This document shows positions 52,088 through 61,385 of a DNA stretch of 64,000 bases, piece by piece (the stretch's first letter is position 1; every line of letters begins with the position of its first letter). Source of the stretch: Polaromonas sp. GTDB lineage: Bacteria; Pseudomonadota; Gammaproteobacteria; Burkholderiales; Burkholderiaceae_C. The stretch lies in the NCBI RefSeq assembly GCF_012927455.1, contig NZ_JABBPE010000018.1, positions 1 to 64,000 on the forward strand. Direction: 5' to 3'. The position numbers and the translations under genes were made by a program. The notes beneath the pieces were generated by a model that was given only the letters and a program-made list of their open reading frames with translations, did not search any database and was not told the origin of the DNA.

Positions 52088-52345
52088 TTAGCTCTGCTGC
52101 AAATTATGTTTGTACGTTGCAGCACTTAGCGTCGCGTTATCCAGGTAACTTTTGTCACGGATCAGCAGGTCGCTTTTTTCGACGATGCAACCCTGCCAAC
52201 CTTTTACAGCTTCGACGGAAGCTCCCGCCGGCGTGCCAATCCGCACGCCTTCAAATGCGTGTCGTGCGTGCTGGACCTGTTGCGCGAGCGGCTCCTTCGC
52301 ACCATGCGCCCCGGGCGCCGGTGTCACCTTCTTGACTGGCTCCAA
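52088..52345 (-). CDS. Hypothetical protein, doubtful start
   Basis: An 85-residue frame whose only start is a TTG. The same frame is open upstream to 52450 without a good start codon, giving a Ser/Ala/Thr/Gly-rich stretch. The C-terminal portion (HARHAFEGVRIGTPAGASVEAVKGWQGCIVEKSDLLI) looks coding. It may be the end of a truncated gene. No family recognised. Confidence 0.3.
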   Translation of the reverse strand: MEPVKKVTPAPGAHGAKEPLAQQVQHARHAFEGVRIGTPAGASVEAVKGWQGCIVEKSDLLIRDKSYLDNATLSAATYKHNLQQS

Positions 52346-52483
52346 AGCCTTGGGCGCGCTGGTAGCGCCGGTAGCGCCGGTTGCACTGGCATTGCGCTCA
52401 GGCTCTCCGGCCAGCGCCGCAACCAGTGTTACTCGACGCTTATTTGAGTATTCTTAATGAGGGCGGTGAAGCCCGCTGAATTA

Positions 52484-52534
52484 CTATGATTTTGATAGCA
52501 GCTAACACCTATTCTTCGTGTGCTAGAGCCTATT
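52484..52534 (-). repeat. Dispersed repeat copy 10 (diverged)
   Basis: ctatgattttgatagcagct, aacacctattcttcgtgtgc, tagagcctatt. The hairpin and the tagagcc end are kept, but the middle is aacacctattcttcgtg where the consensus has tgcgcccgc. Confidence 0.7.
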
Positions 52535-52643
52535 TCCATCAATTTCTTCAGATTTTTTTGGGTGCCTCTGACCACTGGCCGAGCTCTATGCCAAGCGCAC
52601 GGACAGCGCTGCCCGGCGGCATCAGCAAACCCTGAGCACAAGC

Positions 52644-53129
52644 TCAACTTTTTTTTACTTGCTGCCCGACAACTGCGGGGACCTGAAAATTCCGCATACC
52701 TTCAATGGAACCCAGGAAATTCATCACACGATCAACCATCTGCCCGTCAAACAGGTAAGGGTCAAACCGCTCGTACCCCTGCGACTCAAGCCATTTCATC
52801 ATGGGGCCTTTGACCGCCACAAACTTCATCTCCCAGCGCCCGAAAGAACGTGTCTCGATTGGTTTTTTCCAAAGCACGGTGAAGCGGCTATGCCGGGAAT
52901 CCGTTTTGAGCTTTAAAAGAAGATTGTTTAGTGTCGCTTCCTCGCCTTCAAGGCATTGCATAAAGCAACCATCTCCAAAACAAAGGACGCCGGTCAGGCC
53001 GCTGTTCCTGTTATTTCCACGAGACTGGAAGAGGATTTTTCCAGCATGCGGCTCTATCCCGCCCTTGAAGTTTTCCGGCCCGGCGAAGCTAGAGCGGCTG
53101 ATATAAACAAGCTGAGTCAGTTGTGACAT
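52644..53129 (-). CDS. BLUF-domain blue-light photoreceptor
   Basis: 161 residues, essentially one BLUF domain (about 4-98) plus a C-terminal helix region. Flavin-site elements are visible: LVYISRS with the photoactive Tyr near residue 9, NSGLTGVLCFGDGCFMQCLEG containing the Gln partner near 58, and LWKKPIETRSFGRWEMKF. BLUF proteins bind FAD and switch on blue light. No output domain is fused, so it must act through a partner protein; none is adjacent. Confidence 0.92.
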   Translation of the reverse strand: MSQLTQLVYISRSSFAGPENFKGGIEPHAGKILFQSRGNNRNSGLTGVLCFGDGCFMQCLEGEEATLNNLLLKLKTDSRHSRFTVLWKKPIETRSFGRWEMKFVAVKGPMMKWLESQGYERFDPYLFDGQMVDRVMNFLGSIEGMRNFQVPAVVGQQVKKS

Positions 53130-53172
53130 ATTCTTTTATGTGGCAACTCAAATTACACGGTGATAGTGATTT

Positions 53173-53376
53173 TTACATTTCCGCTTCCGTGAACTTTAAG
53201 AGCGGCGTGCTCTTGTGGGTTCGCCGGAGCACCAGCGCCAAAAAGAAAGCCCGAATGGCGCCGACCAGCGCACCGCCTATAACTCTCCACGCGTTTTCCG
53301 TCAGCAGCACGCCAAGATCAAGAATGCCAGGCGCCTCCACCACGCGCACGTCCATCTCGTGAAGATCGTCGACCAT
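53173..53376 (-). CDS. Small hypothetical membrane protein
   Basis: A 67-residue frame from ATG 53376 with an acidic N terminus (VDDLHEMDVRVVEAPG) and a central hydrophobic segment (VIGGALVGAIRAFFLALVL). The ribosome site AAGGGAAAG is reasonable. No family recognised. Confidence 0.5.
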   Translation of the reverse strand: MVDDLHEMDVRVVEAPGILDLGVLLTENAWRVIGGALVGAIRAFFLALVLRRTHKSTPLLKFTEAEM

Positions 53377-53623
53377 TTTGCTTTCCCTTTCTTGAAGTAC
53401 CTTGTTCCGCAAAAATGAATGCCTGCTGTTTTTTTGGCATTGTGCAAGACAGTGGAAAAGTTATCAACGTTTGACGAGCTTGCACCAAACTGACGCCAAA
53501 CCGCCAACGGTGCCAGCCTTTGTGATGGAGACGCTCAACTCGCCCCCTGAAAAAAGCGCCCTGACAAGGCCGGCGCCCTCGGGCCATTCAAACTGCAGGC
53601 GGTGCCGAGTCAGCGCCTTCATT

Positions 53624-53675
53624 AGCTATTAATAGCAGCTTGTGCCCGTATTCATTGGCATAGAGCCTGTTTTTA
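53624..53675 (-). repeat. Dispersed repeat copy 11
   Basis: agctattaatagcagcttgt, gcccgtattcattggcatag, agcctgtttttag: reverse orientation; the loop of the hairpin is shortened (gctattaatagc). Intergenic. Confidence 0.85.
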
Positions 53676-53831
53676 GCAACTTTTCCAGGCCGGCATACCC
53701 TGCGGCAGGGCGGACCAGTTTTGAGGCCGCCCGTGGCTAATTTTGGGCATTGACTAGGACATCCCCTGCGCCGTGAATACCGGCTAACATAAATCCTCCG
53801 ACAGTTAACATCCACCCAGCGAGGCGACCCA

Positions 53832-54326
53832 GTGAACACCGGCAAGCAGATGCGCAAAATCTTGTTCGCGATATTGGCCATATTGGCCGTATGGGCCACA
53901 CTGGCAAGCCTGCCGAGGGCAGAGGCGCAATCAGAGATTTCAAGCTTCGCTAACGTGCAGGAAGACGGCTCGATGAGGATCTCGGGCTCGCTGGTCCGGC
54001 TCTACGGTATTTACATTCCCCCGACCGATCAGACCTGCAACACCTTCATCCGACCTATGCCATGCGGAACCCGGGCGTCGCTGGCACTGGACTTCAAGAT
54101 ATCGGGCGCTTTCGTACACTGCCTGCCCCGGGTGACCCACCCTGACGACAGCATCACGGCCAGTTGCACGGTGGACAAGGAAGACCTGAGCGCATGGATG
54201 CTGCAGCGCGGCTGGGCCGTGGCGCTGCCTGACGCGCCTTTTGAATACCGCACGCTGGAGAAAATCGCCCAGTCCAGGGGGATTGGCATCTGGGGCATCC
54301 CGGTCGAGACGCTACGGCGCAGATAG
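53832..54326 (+). CDS. Secreted nuclease-fold (SNase-like) protein, probably inactive
   Basis: 164 residues from GTG 53832 (GAGG seven bases upstream; ATG 53850 is an alternative). It has a signal peptide ending PRAEAQS and an OB-fold region with GSLVRLYGIYIPPTDQTC, TVDKEDLSAWMLQRGWAVAL and SRGIGIWGIP, which are SNase-like blocks. The SNase catalytic acids, usually within a D-x-P-E type motif after RLxG, are replaced by Y-I-P-P-T-D, and the later catalytic Arg is not evident. It may be a binding protein rather than a nuclease. Confidence 0.75.
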   Translation: MNTGKQMRKILFAILAILAVWATLASLPRAEAQSEISSFANVQEDGSMRISGSLVRLYGIYIPPTDQTCNTFIRPMPCGTRASLALDFKISGAFVHCLPRVTHPDDSITASCTVDKEDLSAWMLQRGWAVALPDAPFEYRTLEKIAQSRGIGIWGIPVETLRRR

Positions 54327-54410
54327 CGCAGCCAGGGCCGGCTGGCGTGAAATGGCCTTGAATTGGCCGCCAGCCGCGGGGAAAAGCGACTTATTCCTGA
54401 GTCTGCATGC

Positions 54411-54467
54411 CAAATAAGCCTCTAGCCCAATGAATACGGGCACAAGCAGCTATTTATTTCATAGCAA
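54411..54467 (+). repeat. Dispersed repeat copy 12
   Basis: caaataagcctctagcccaa, tgaatacgggcacaagcagc, tatttatttcatagcaa: full-length, between the convergent SNase-like and aroB genes. Confidence 0.9.
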
Positions 54468-54491
54468 ATTAAAGGACGTCCTGCTTGTTGG

Positions 54492-55601
54492 TCAGGCGCA
54501 GCAGCCATCGATGACCGCGCGCACCAGCGCCTCGGGCGCGCTGCGCAGCGCCGCCTTGCCCGGTTCGGTTATCAGCACGAAGCGAATCTCCCCGGCTTCG
54601 GATTTCTTGTCGACACGCATGAGCGCCAGGTAGCGCCCGGCGTTGTCCGTGGGCGAAAGCAGCGGCGCCCGAACAGGCAGGCCGGCGCGCTGGATCAGCC
54701 GGGTCAGACGCTCGACAAAGGGTTGATCAACCAGCCCCAGGCGCTGCGACAGCTGCGCCGCCATCACCATGCCGCAACCCACGCCCTCACCGTGCAGCCA
54801 CTCGCCATAGCCCAGCCCGGATTCGATGGCATGCCCGAAGGTATGGCCGAAATTCAAAATGGCCCGCAGGCCCGATTCGCGCTCGTCCTGCGCCACGACA
54901 GAAGCCTTGATCTCGCAACTGCGGCGGATGGCGTGCGCCAGCGCGGCGGGCTCCTTGGCCAGCAGCGCATCCAGGTTGGCTTCTATCCAGTCTAGAAATG
55001 CCATGTCGGCAATCGGACCGTATTTGATGATTTCGGCGAGCCCGGCGCTCAGTTCACGCGCGGGCAGCGTCGTCAGCACATCCAGGTCGCAGACGACCTG
55101 CAGCGGCTGGTAAAACGCGCCAATCATGTTCTTGCCCAAAGGATGGTTGATGCCGGTTTTGCCGCCCACTGATGAATCGACTTGCGCCAGCAGCGTCGTC
55201 GGCACCTGCACAAAAGGCACGCCGCGCATATAACTGGCGGCGGCAAAACCCGTCATGTCGCCCACCACGCCACCGCCCAGCGCGAACAGCACGGTTTTTC
55301 GGTCGCAGCCGTGTTGCAGCATTGCGTCAAAAATCAGCTGCAGCGTGGCCCAGTCCTTGTAGACCTCGCCGTCGGGCAGGGTGAGCACATGAATGGTTTT
55401 GAAGCGCCCTTGCAGCGCAGCCTGCAGGCGCTTCGCATACAGCGGCGCCACGGTGACGTTGCTGACAATCAGCGCCGTGCTGGCCGCCGGAAGCCCTGCA
55501 AAGGTGGCCGCATCGCCCAGCAGCGAAGGGCCGATCAGGATGGGATAACTGCGCTCGCCCAGATCAATATCGACGCGCTGTGGAGAGGTGGATGCTTGCA
55601 T
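54492..55601 (-). CDS. aroB: 3-dehydroquinate synthase
   Basis: 369 residues. It performs the second step of the shikimate pathway, turning DAHP into 3-dehydroquinate. Signatures: NAD region [18 protein letters not shown] and [16 protein letters not shown], then [23 protein letters not shown], and metal-binding residues in [12 protein letters not shown] and [14 protein letters not shown]. aroK lies 93 bases upstream on the same strand. Confidence 0.98.
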   Translation of the reverse strand: MQASTSPQRVDIDLGERSYPILIGPSLLGDAATFAGLPAASTALIVSNVTVAPLYAKRLQAALQGRFKTIHVLTLPDGEVYKDWATLQLIFDAMLQHGCDRKTVLFALGGGVVGDMTGFAAASYMRGVPFVQVPTTLLAQVDSSVGGKTGINHPLGKNMIGAFYQPLQVVCDLDVLTTLPARELSAGLAEIIKYGPIADMAFLDWIEANLDALLAKEPAALAHAIRRSCEIKASVVAQDERESGLRAILNFGHTFGHAIESGLGYGEWLHGEGVGCGMVMAAQLSQRLGLVDQPFVERLTRLIQRAGLPVRAPLLSPTDNAGRYLALMRVDKKSEAGEIRFVLITEPGKAALRSAPEALVRAVIDGCCA

Positions 55602-55694
55602 AGGCCGCTAGTTTAGAGGAAGCGCTTGCGGGCGCGGGCTGGCGCTTTGTGCCTGCCCACCAAGAGGCTCGGCTGCTGCGCCAGTTCGCGTAAC

Positions 55695-56279
55695 TCAGGA
55701 CCCAGGCGAGAGTGGCGGCGGGGTTTGGGGTACCGGCGGTATGGGCGGTATCGGCGGCAATGGCAGCACGCCAGCCAGCTCAAGCTGCATCACGATCATG
55801 TTGACCAGCGTTGCCACCGAGGGGCGGCCGGTTTCGATCACGAAGTGCGCCGTTTCACGGTATAGCGGGTCGCGCACGGTGTACAAATCGCGCAGGCGGC
55901 CCAGCGGGTCAGGCACCTGCAGCAGGGGGCGATTGACATCGTGGCGAAGCCGGCGGAACAGCTCGTCGGGGGAAGAGCGCAGGTACACAACGTGCCCACG
56001 TTCGCGCAGATGCTGGCGGTTGGCCGGGCGCAGCACGGAACCACCGCCGGTTGAGAGCACGCCATTCGCAAGTGAAGTCAGCTCATCAATCACAGCCTCC
56101 TCGACATCGCGGAAGCTGGCCTCCCCTTCTCGCTCAAAGTAGTCGCGGATGGAGCAACCCAGGCGTTCCTCGATGACGTGATCGGAGTCAAGAAAAGGCA
56201 ACTGTAGCCGCCGGGCGAGTTGCCGCCCGACGGTGGATTTACCGGAGCCGGGAAGGCCGATGAGGGCGATACCGCTCAC
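55695..56279 (-). CDS. aroK: Shikimate kinase with Pro-rich tail
   Basis: 194 residues. The P-loop is [15 protein letters not shown] near residue 8; shikimate-binding residues are in [20 protein letters not shown] and LSTGGGSVL. The lid region is [13 protein letters not shown]. After the normal end at about residue 170 comes a tail [20 protein letters not shown] from a GC-rich tandem repeat (about 55690-55765), which is unusual for this enzyme. Confidence 0.97.
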   Translation of the reverse strand: MSGIALIGLPGSGKSTVGRQLARRLQLPFLDSDHVIEERLGCSIRDYFEREGEASFRDVEEAVIDELTSLANGVLSTGGGSVLRPANRQHLRERGHVVYLRSSPDELFRRLRHDVNRPLLQVPDPLGRLRDLYTVRDPLYRETAHFVIETGRPSVATLVNMIVMQLELAGVLPLPPIPPIPPVPQTPPPLSPGS

Positions 56280-56294
56280 GACTTCAGATCATCC

Positions 56295-57926
56295 TCAATT
56301 CGGCACCGCACAGCCGTTCACACCGTACGGGGGAGTCAGGAATGAGCCGTTCGTGTCATCACCGATTACGAAACTAGTCACGTACAACTTCTCCACCGTG
56401 CCCTCGGACCCAGCCACGCTTGTAGTGACCTTGACGGCATACTCCAGCCAAGTCGCGACGTTCTGTGGGTATTCGACCTGAATAGTTGCGCGACCGTTCG
56501 TGCCCGTCGTGTTGGCGCCCACGAAAGACAGAATCACATCAGCCTTCCGCGGAGAGATAGCGCCATTCCCATCAGCGTCCTCGCCAGTATCCAGCGTGCC
56601 ATTGCGATTGGTATCTTCGTTGGCGCAACTCAGACGTGAGCCGGCATAGGTGCCTTTCAAATATCGCCTGAGGTCCACGCTGGCCGAAATTTGTGCATTC
56701 GTTACGGCATTTCCCGCAGCATCCGCAACGGCAACGTCGAACTTCTTGATGTAGGTCAAGTTGTTGGCACCTTTGGCCAACTCGTTGTTGTCGCCCAGCG
56801 TAATTGACAACGGCTGGCTGGCAACCGTCATCGTTGCGGTCCTCGAGTTGGCACAAGCACCACCTGCAATATCTGCATCCGTATTGCCATAGCATGCCCG
56901 AATGATCACACCATTGGTCGGACTTGATCGGGTTCCCGCAATATAGTCGGCCACTGCTATGCCGCTTACGTCGCTGTAGACCATCGCCGTGTCAGTGGAA
57001 ATTCTCTCTGCAGGGTCCAATTGCGGGGATACGATGATGAACCTGACGCGCACGTTCTGGATCGGCTGATTAGTGGCATTCAAAAAAACCGCCCTGAGCC
57101 CTGCACGGTTGCTTGTCGAGCCAGCGCTGTTAGGTGCGATGGTGTTGGGTGCAATGGCCAAACTTGCCGCACTGACGGTACCTACTGCATCAGGAATACC
57201 GCCGCCGCCCGCGTTGACGACTTGAACATCGCGGCGTGCGGTTACGCCTGACGCGGTGACCTCAATCGAATAAGTGCTCGGCGTAGTCGGGGCAGCGCCG
57301 AGCTGGGCCACCGCATTGCCGTTGGTATCAGTCGTCAAAACCTGGCTAAAACCGAGGGTTCCGCCCAACGTGGCAGCCGTGTTCGAAATACCATTTCCAT
57401 TAACGTCGGTCACCTTGACGGTGAGAGTCATCGCGCCGCCCGGCGCAGGTGTGGCAGGCACCGGGGTCAGGGTAATCTGGCTTCCTGTGACCGGAATCGT
57501 CACGACCGTCGTCTTGCCGTTCAGCGTCAATGTGGCTTTAATATTGCGGTTGGATTTGTTGCCGCCAATGGAGATGTTTCCGGACCCTTGGCCGGCAATG
57601 TCAGTGGTCGCAGACACCGGCGTATAAATCCCGGAGTCCAACGCGACCGACAGAGTAGCGCCAGTCACCGGGTTGTTGCTGGCATCCAATGCCGTCACGG
57701 TCAAAAGCGCCTTGTCTGTACCAGAGTTGTTAAGGGAGTTCTTGTCCAGCTGATAGACGAAACTCGCGACAGCCAGCGTTCCCGTGTTGCCGGTAACGGG
57801 CGGAGTGGTTGCTCCAGGAGCAGGAGTCGTTGCTCCAGGAACCGTACCCGCACTACCTCCACCCCCACCACAACTCGCCAAAGCAACAGCCAGCACGCCA
57901 ACCGATAAGTATTTCAAAAACTTCAT
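56295..57926 (-). CDS. Ig-like repeat lipoprotein inserted between pilQ and aroK
   Basis: 543 residues. A lipoprotein signal with LASCGGGGGS (Cys near residue 19) is followed by Ig-like modules. Phrases such as LTVTALDASNNPVTGATLSVAL and LTVKVTDVNGNGISNTAATLGG are typical of invasin/intimin (Big_1-type) folds. Near the C terminus EDTNRNGTLDTGEDADGNGAISP looks like a dockerin/EF-hand-type calcium loop. It is probably a surface or periplasmic structural protein; its place in the pil-aro cluster suggests a link to the pilus but this is inference. Confidence 0.75.
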   Translation of the reverse strand: MKFLKYLSVGVLAVALASCGGGGGSAGTVPGATTPAPGATTPPVTGNTGTLAVASFVYQLDKNSLNNSGTDKALLTVTALDASNNPVTGATLSVALDSGIYTPVSATTDIAGQGSGNISIGGNKSNRNIKATLTLNGKTTVVTIPVTGSQITLTPVPATPAPGGAMTLTVKVTDVNGNGISNTAATLGGTLGFSQVLTTDTNGNAVAQLGAAPTTPSTYSIEVTASGVTARRDVQVVNAGGGGIPDAVGTVSAASLAIAPNTIAPNSAGSTSNRAGLRAVFLNATNQPIQNVRVRFIIVSPQLDPAERISTDTAMVYSDVSGIAVADYIAGTRSSPTNGVIIRACYGNTDADIAGGACANSRTATMTVASQPLSITLGDNNELAKGANNLTYIKKFDVAVADAAGNAVTNAQISASVDLRRYLKGTYAGSRLSCANEDTNRNGTLDTGEDADGNGAISPRKADVILSFVGANTTGTNGRATIQVEYPQNVATWLEYAVKVTTSVAGSEGTVEKLYVTSFVIGDDTNGSFLTPPYGVNGCAVPN

Positions 57927-57972
57927 GTCAATCTTTCAACGCTTGCTGATACTAAATTCCAACTGACTTCAA

Positions 57973-60144
57973 CTACCGCGCTGCAGTCCGGTCCGAAATC
58001 ATTTTCGGCGTGATGAACACCAGCATTTCCTGTTTTCTTGACGTGCGGGTGCGGCTCTTGAAAAGGTTGCCCAGGTAAGGTACGTCGCCCAGCACAGGCA
58101 CCTTGGTTTCGTTGACTGATTCGTCCAGGGTAAATATGCCGCCAATCACGACCGTGCCGCCGTTTTCGACCAGCACCTGGGTCTTGATGTGCTTGGTGTC
58201 GATGGCGATACCGGCCGCCGTGGTTTCGCCCCGGCTGTCTTTATTGACGTCGAGGTCAAGAATGATGTTGCCCTCGGGCGTGATTTGCGGCGTGACTTCG
58301 AGCTTGAGGTTGGCCTTGCGGAAAGCCAGCGAAGTCGCGCCGCTGGAGGTGGCCACCTGGTACGGAAACTCGGTTCCCTGTTCGATCAAGGCCTTGGTCT
58401 GGTCGGCCGTGACGACGCGCGGGCTGGACACGATCTTGCCTTTGCCGTCGGCTTCAAGTGCCGACAATTCGAGATTCAGGAAACGGTTGGCTGCGGCATT
58501 GAAGATGGAAACCGCGAAGGAGGCGGCGGCATTGGCCACGCCCAGGCCCGACGCCGGCAGGTTGACGAAATTGCCGGACGTGTCCACAGTGCCACCTGCA
58601 CCGGTGGTGGCCACAGCATTGCCGTAGTTGGTGCCGAAGGCGACGCGGTTGCTGCCGCCGAGCTGGTAGCCCGCATCGCCGCCGCGCTGTGCACGCAGGT
58701 CAACGCCGCCCAGTTTCACACCGAGCGATTTGCCAAAGGTGTCCGTGGCTTCCACGATGCGGGCTTCAATCAACACCTGGCGCACCGGAATATCGAGCTT
58801 GGCAATCAGACTTTGCACCTGCTCCAGCTTGGACGGGATGTCGGTGACAAACAACTGGTTGGTGCGTTGCTCGGCAATGACGCTGCCGCGCGCGGACAGA
58901 ATTTTGGTGGACCCTGCCGCCCCCGTGCCAATCAGCCCGACCGCGATATCGGAGGCGCGGGCATAGTTCAGCTTGAAGTCCTGCGTGCGCACCTGCTCGA
59001 GATTCTGGACAGCGTTGCGCGACTCCAGATCGAGCTTGTCCTTGGCTGCCAGTTCGTCCTTGGGCGCAATCAAAAGCACGTTTCCGGCCTTGCGCATGCC
59101 CAGCCCCTTGGCCTGCAAAATAATGTCCAGCGCCTGATCCCAGGGGACATCCTTCAAACGCAGGGTGACAGCGCCGGTGACAGTGTCTGAAGTTACGATG
59201 TTGAAGTTGGTGAAATCGGCAATGACCTGAAGCAGCGAACGCACTTCAATGTTCTGAAAGTTCAGCGATAGCTTTTCGCCGCTGTACCCGGGGCCCTGAA
59301 CCAACTTGCCCGGGTCCACCTTTTGCTGGCGCACTTCTAGCACAAACTGGTTGTCGCTTTGGTAGGCGCTGTGCTCCCAGGCGCCTCGGGGCTCGATGAC
59401 CATACGGACTTTGTCGCCGGTCTGAAAGGTCGTCACGGTTTGCACTGGTGTGCCGAAGTCAGCCACGTCCAGTCGGCGGCGCAGGCCCTCGGGCAGCGCA
59501 GTTTTCAGGAACTCAACCACCAGGGTCTGGCCTTGCTGGCGAATGTCAACACCGACCTGGTTGTTGGCCAGCCCCACCACAATGCGGCCCGAACTGTCGG
59601 TGCCACGGCGAAAGTCAATATCTGTAAGCGGCAGCATGTCGCGGTTGCGGCTTTCGGCAAAGACCGGCGCGGCTGCCACGGAAGGCGCAGCCACGGTGGC
59701 TGGCTCCAAAACAATCAGCAACGACTTGCCCTGTATTTCGGCCTTGTAAGCCGTCGGTGATTTCAGGTTGAGCACCACTCGGGTCCGCTCGCCAGCTTGC
59801 ACCACATTCGCCGAACGCAGGTTTCCAAGGTTGAGTTCGACCGCCGTTCGTCCCATGGCGTTGCTGACGCCGGGAAAATCAAGGGCAATGCGGGCGGGTG
59901 TCTGGATGGTGAAACCGGTCGGTACCGCCGTCAGCGCTTGGGTCAGATCAATCCGGATCACTTCCGTGCCGCCCTGAATCGAGCCCGAAACGGCTTGGAT
60001 GGCGTTTAGCGCCTGGGCCGGCAGCGCCAGGGACATCGCCAACGCTGCTGCGCTGAATGAAGCGTAGCGCAACACAAGTCCGAACAAACGCTGCAGGCCG
60101 CCACCATTACCGTCGGCATCAATTGCCCATGTCTGCTTCTTCAT
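57973..60144 (-). CDS. pilQ: Type IV pilus secretin PilQ
   Basis: 723 residues from ATG 60144 (agaggga ribosome site). Signal peptide (ALAMSLALPAQALN), two AMIN-type domains (residues about 40-270), an STN domain with LSLNFQNIEVRSLLQVIADFTNFNIV, then N1 and the secretin domain with VEATDTFGKSLGVKLGG, ISSPRVVTADQ-like strand (reads VSSPRVVTADQTKALIEQG) and VPVLGDVPYLGNLFKSRT near the C terminus. It forms the outer membrane channel for the pilus and for DNA uptake. Its ATG overlaps the pilP stop. Confidence 0.96.
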   Translation of the reverse strand: MKKQTWAIDADGNGGGLQRLFGLVLRYASFSAAALAMSLALPAQALNAIQAVSGSIQGGTEVIRIDLTQALTAVPTGFTIQTPARIALDFPGVSNAMGRTAVELNLGNLRSANVVQAGERTRVVLNLKSPTAYKAEIQGKSLLIVLEPATVAAPSVAAAPVFAESRNRDMLPLTDIDFRRGTDSSGRIVVGLANNQVGVDIRQQGQTLVVEFLKTALPEGLRRRLDVADFGTPVQTVTTFQTGDKVRMVIEPRGAWEHSAYQSDNQFVLEVRQQKVDPGKLVQGPGYSGEKLSLNFQNIEVRSLLQVIADFTNFNIVTSDTVTGAVTLRLKDVPWDQALDIILQAKGLGMRKAGNVLLIAPKDELAAKDKLDLESRNAVQNLEQVRTQDFKLNYARASDIAVGLIGTGAAGSTKILSARGSVIAEQRTNQLFVTDIPSKLEQVQSLIAKLDIPVRQVLIEARIVEATDTFGKSLGVKLGGVDLRAQRGGDAGYQLGGSNRVAFGTNYGNAVATTGAGGTVDTSGNFVNLPASGLGVANAAASFAVSIFNAAANRFLNLELSALEADGKGKIVSSPRVVTADQTKALIEQGTEFPYQVATSSGATSLAFRKANLKLEVTPQITPEGNIILDLDVNKDSRGETTAAGIAIDTKHIKTQVLVENGGTVVIGGIFTLDESVNETKVPVLGDVPYLGNLFKSRTRTSRKQEMLVFITPKMISDRTAAR

Positions 60145-60692
60145 TTTGATCCCTCTAAAAGCTGTAATGTCGCCGTCCGCTCTATCCATTCGCCGCCAGC
60201 GTCCTGCACGATCTCACGCAATGCGAGGCTGGTTTCGGTCACTTTGGTGATACGTCCATAGTTCTGGCCTAGGTGGTTACCTGCCCGCACCTGGTAAATC
60301 AGGTTGTCCACCCGAACCAGCGCCACGGGTTGGCCGACCTTGATCAGGCTGCCCACCATGAAGACGGCGTCCAGAGGGGACGCCTCCAGCGGCTCCTTGC
60401 GCCGGCTCAACTCTGGCGTGATCAAGGCCGCGTTGGCGGTCGCCTGAGTGGACTCGCGCTTCAGTGCCTGTGTCAGCTTCTGGTTGCTGAAAGGCTCGAT
60501 GGCGCCTTCCTGGTTATAGGCCTGCGGCGAAAACTTGGTGGGTTCGGGCAAAGGCTCTACTTTGGGTCGGGTGGCGTTTCGTTGTTCCGCCATCCAGTGC
60601 TGCAACTCTTGCTGATCCGAGACGCCGCAGCCCACAGTGGACACTACCACCAGCGTCAGGCTGCCGGCCAGCGCGTAGGGGGTGAATCTCAT
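60141..60692 (-). CDS. pilP: Type IV pilus lipoprotein PilP
   Basis: 183 residues. A lipoprotein signal has its Cys at residue 22 (VGCG). A Pro-rich linker follows, then the C-terminal beta domain with PLDAVFMVGSLIKVGQPVALVRVDNLIYQVRAGNHLG and the closing LALREIVQDAGGEWIERTATLQL. It connects the PilMNO platform to PilQ. Overlaps both neighbours by four bases. Confidence 0.93.
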   Translation of the reverse strand: MRFTPYALAGSLTLVVVSTVGCGVSDQQELQHWMAEQRNATRPKVEPLPEPTKFSPQAYNQEGAIEPFSNQKLTQALKRESTQATANAALITPELSRRKEPLEASPLDAVFMVGSLIKVGQPVALVRVDNLIYQVRAGNHLGQNYGRITKVTETSLALREIVQDAGGEWIERTATLQLLEGSK

Positions 60693-61363
60693 TTTTTGGC
60701 TCCTGTGGCGGGCGCACTTTTTCGCTGCAAAGCCACCTCTTCGCTGTCCAGATAGCGGAAGGTTTTGGCGGTGGTATCCATCATGAGCATGCCATCCTTG
60801 ACAGGGGTGATACTCAGGTTGTTCAGGGTGACGATGCGGGAAAGATTGGCGATGTCGGCGGCAAAAGCGCCCATGTCGTGATAACGACCCGAGACCCGCA
60901 CAGCAATCGGCAACTCGGCGTAATATTCTTTAACGCTTACCTGGCCGGGACGAAACAATTCAAACTGCAGGCTGCGCCCCAAACCCGCCTGGTTAATGTC
61001 GGACAGCAATGCATCCATTTCGGCCTTGCTCGGCAATTGCTTTTCAAGCTGGGTCACATATTGCTGGACTTGTTCGCGCTGCTTTTGCAGGACCTCCAGG
61101 TTGACAGCCTGTGCCAGCTTTTTCTTGTAGTCTTCTTTCAGTTGAACCTCTTTGGCTTGTTCGGCAGTCAGTTCCTCATCGGAAGAACTCAACCAAACAA
61201 ACCAAAGGGCTACCACGACAACAACAGTGACGGCCAAGCAAAGCAGGTAACGCGGCAGCGCTGGCCAGGACGGCGGGTCATTCGCGTCTAAGCCGCTGAA
61301 CTGGGCCGTGATGCGACTTTGAATATCGGCGAAATCAACAGAACTTTTTGAGGTTTTTACCAT
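60689..61363 (-). CDS. pilO: Type IV pilus assembly protein PilO
   Basis: 224 residues with a single N-terminal membrane helix (YLLCLAVTVVVVVALWFVWL) and a periplasmic coiled coil (YKKKLAQAVNLEVLQKQREQV) leading to a ferredoxin-like domain containing FRPGQVSVKEYYAELPIAVRVSGRYHDMGAFAADIANL. It pairs with PilN in the alignment complex of the pilus machine. Confidence 0.93.
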   Translation of the reverse strand: MVKTSKSSVDFADIQSRITAQFSGLDANDPPSWPALPRYLLCLAVTVVVVVALWFVWLSSSDEELTAEQAKEVQLKEDYKKKLAQAVNLEVLQKQREQVQQYVTQLEKQLPSKAEMDALLSDINQAGLGRSLQFELFRPGQVSVKEYYAELPIAVRVSGRYHDMGAFAADIANLSRIVTLNNLSITPVKDGMLMMDTTAKTFRYLDSEEVALQRKSAPATGAKK

Positions 61364-61385
61364 GGTCAGTCTCGTTCAAACCGCG

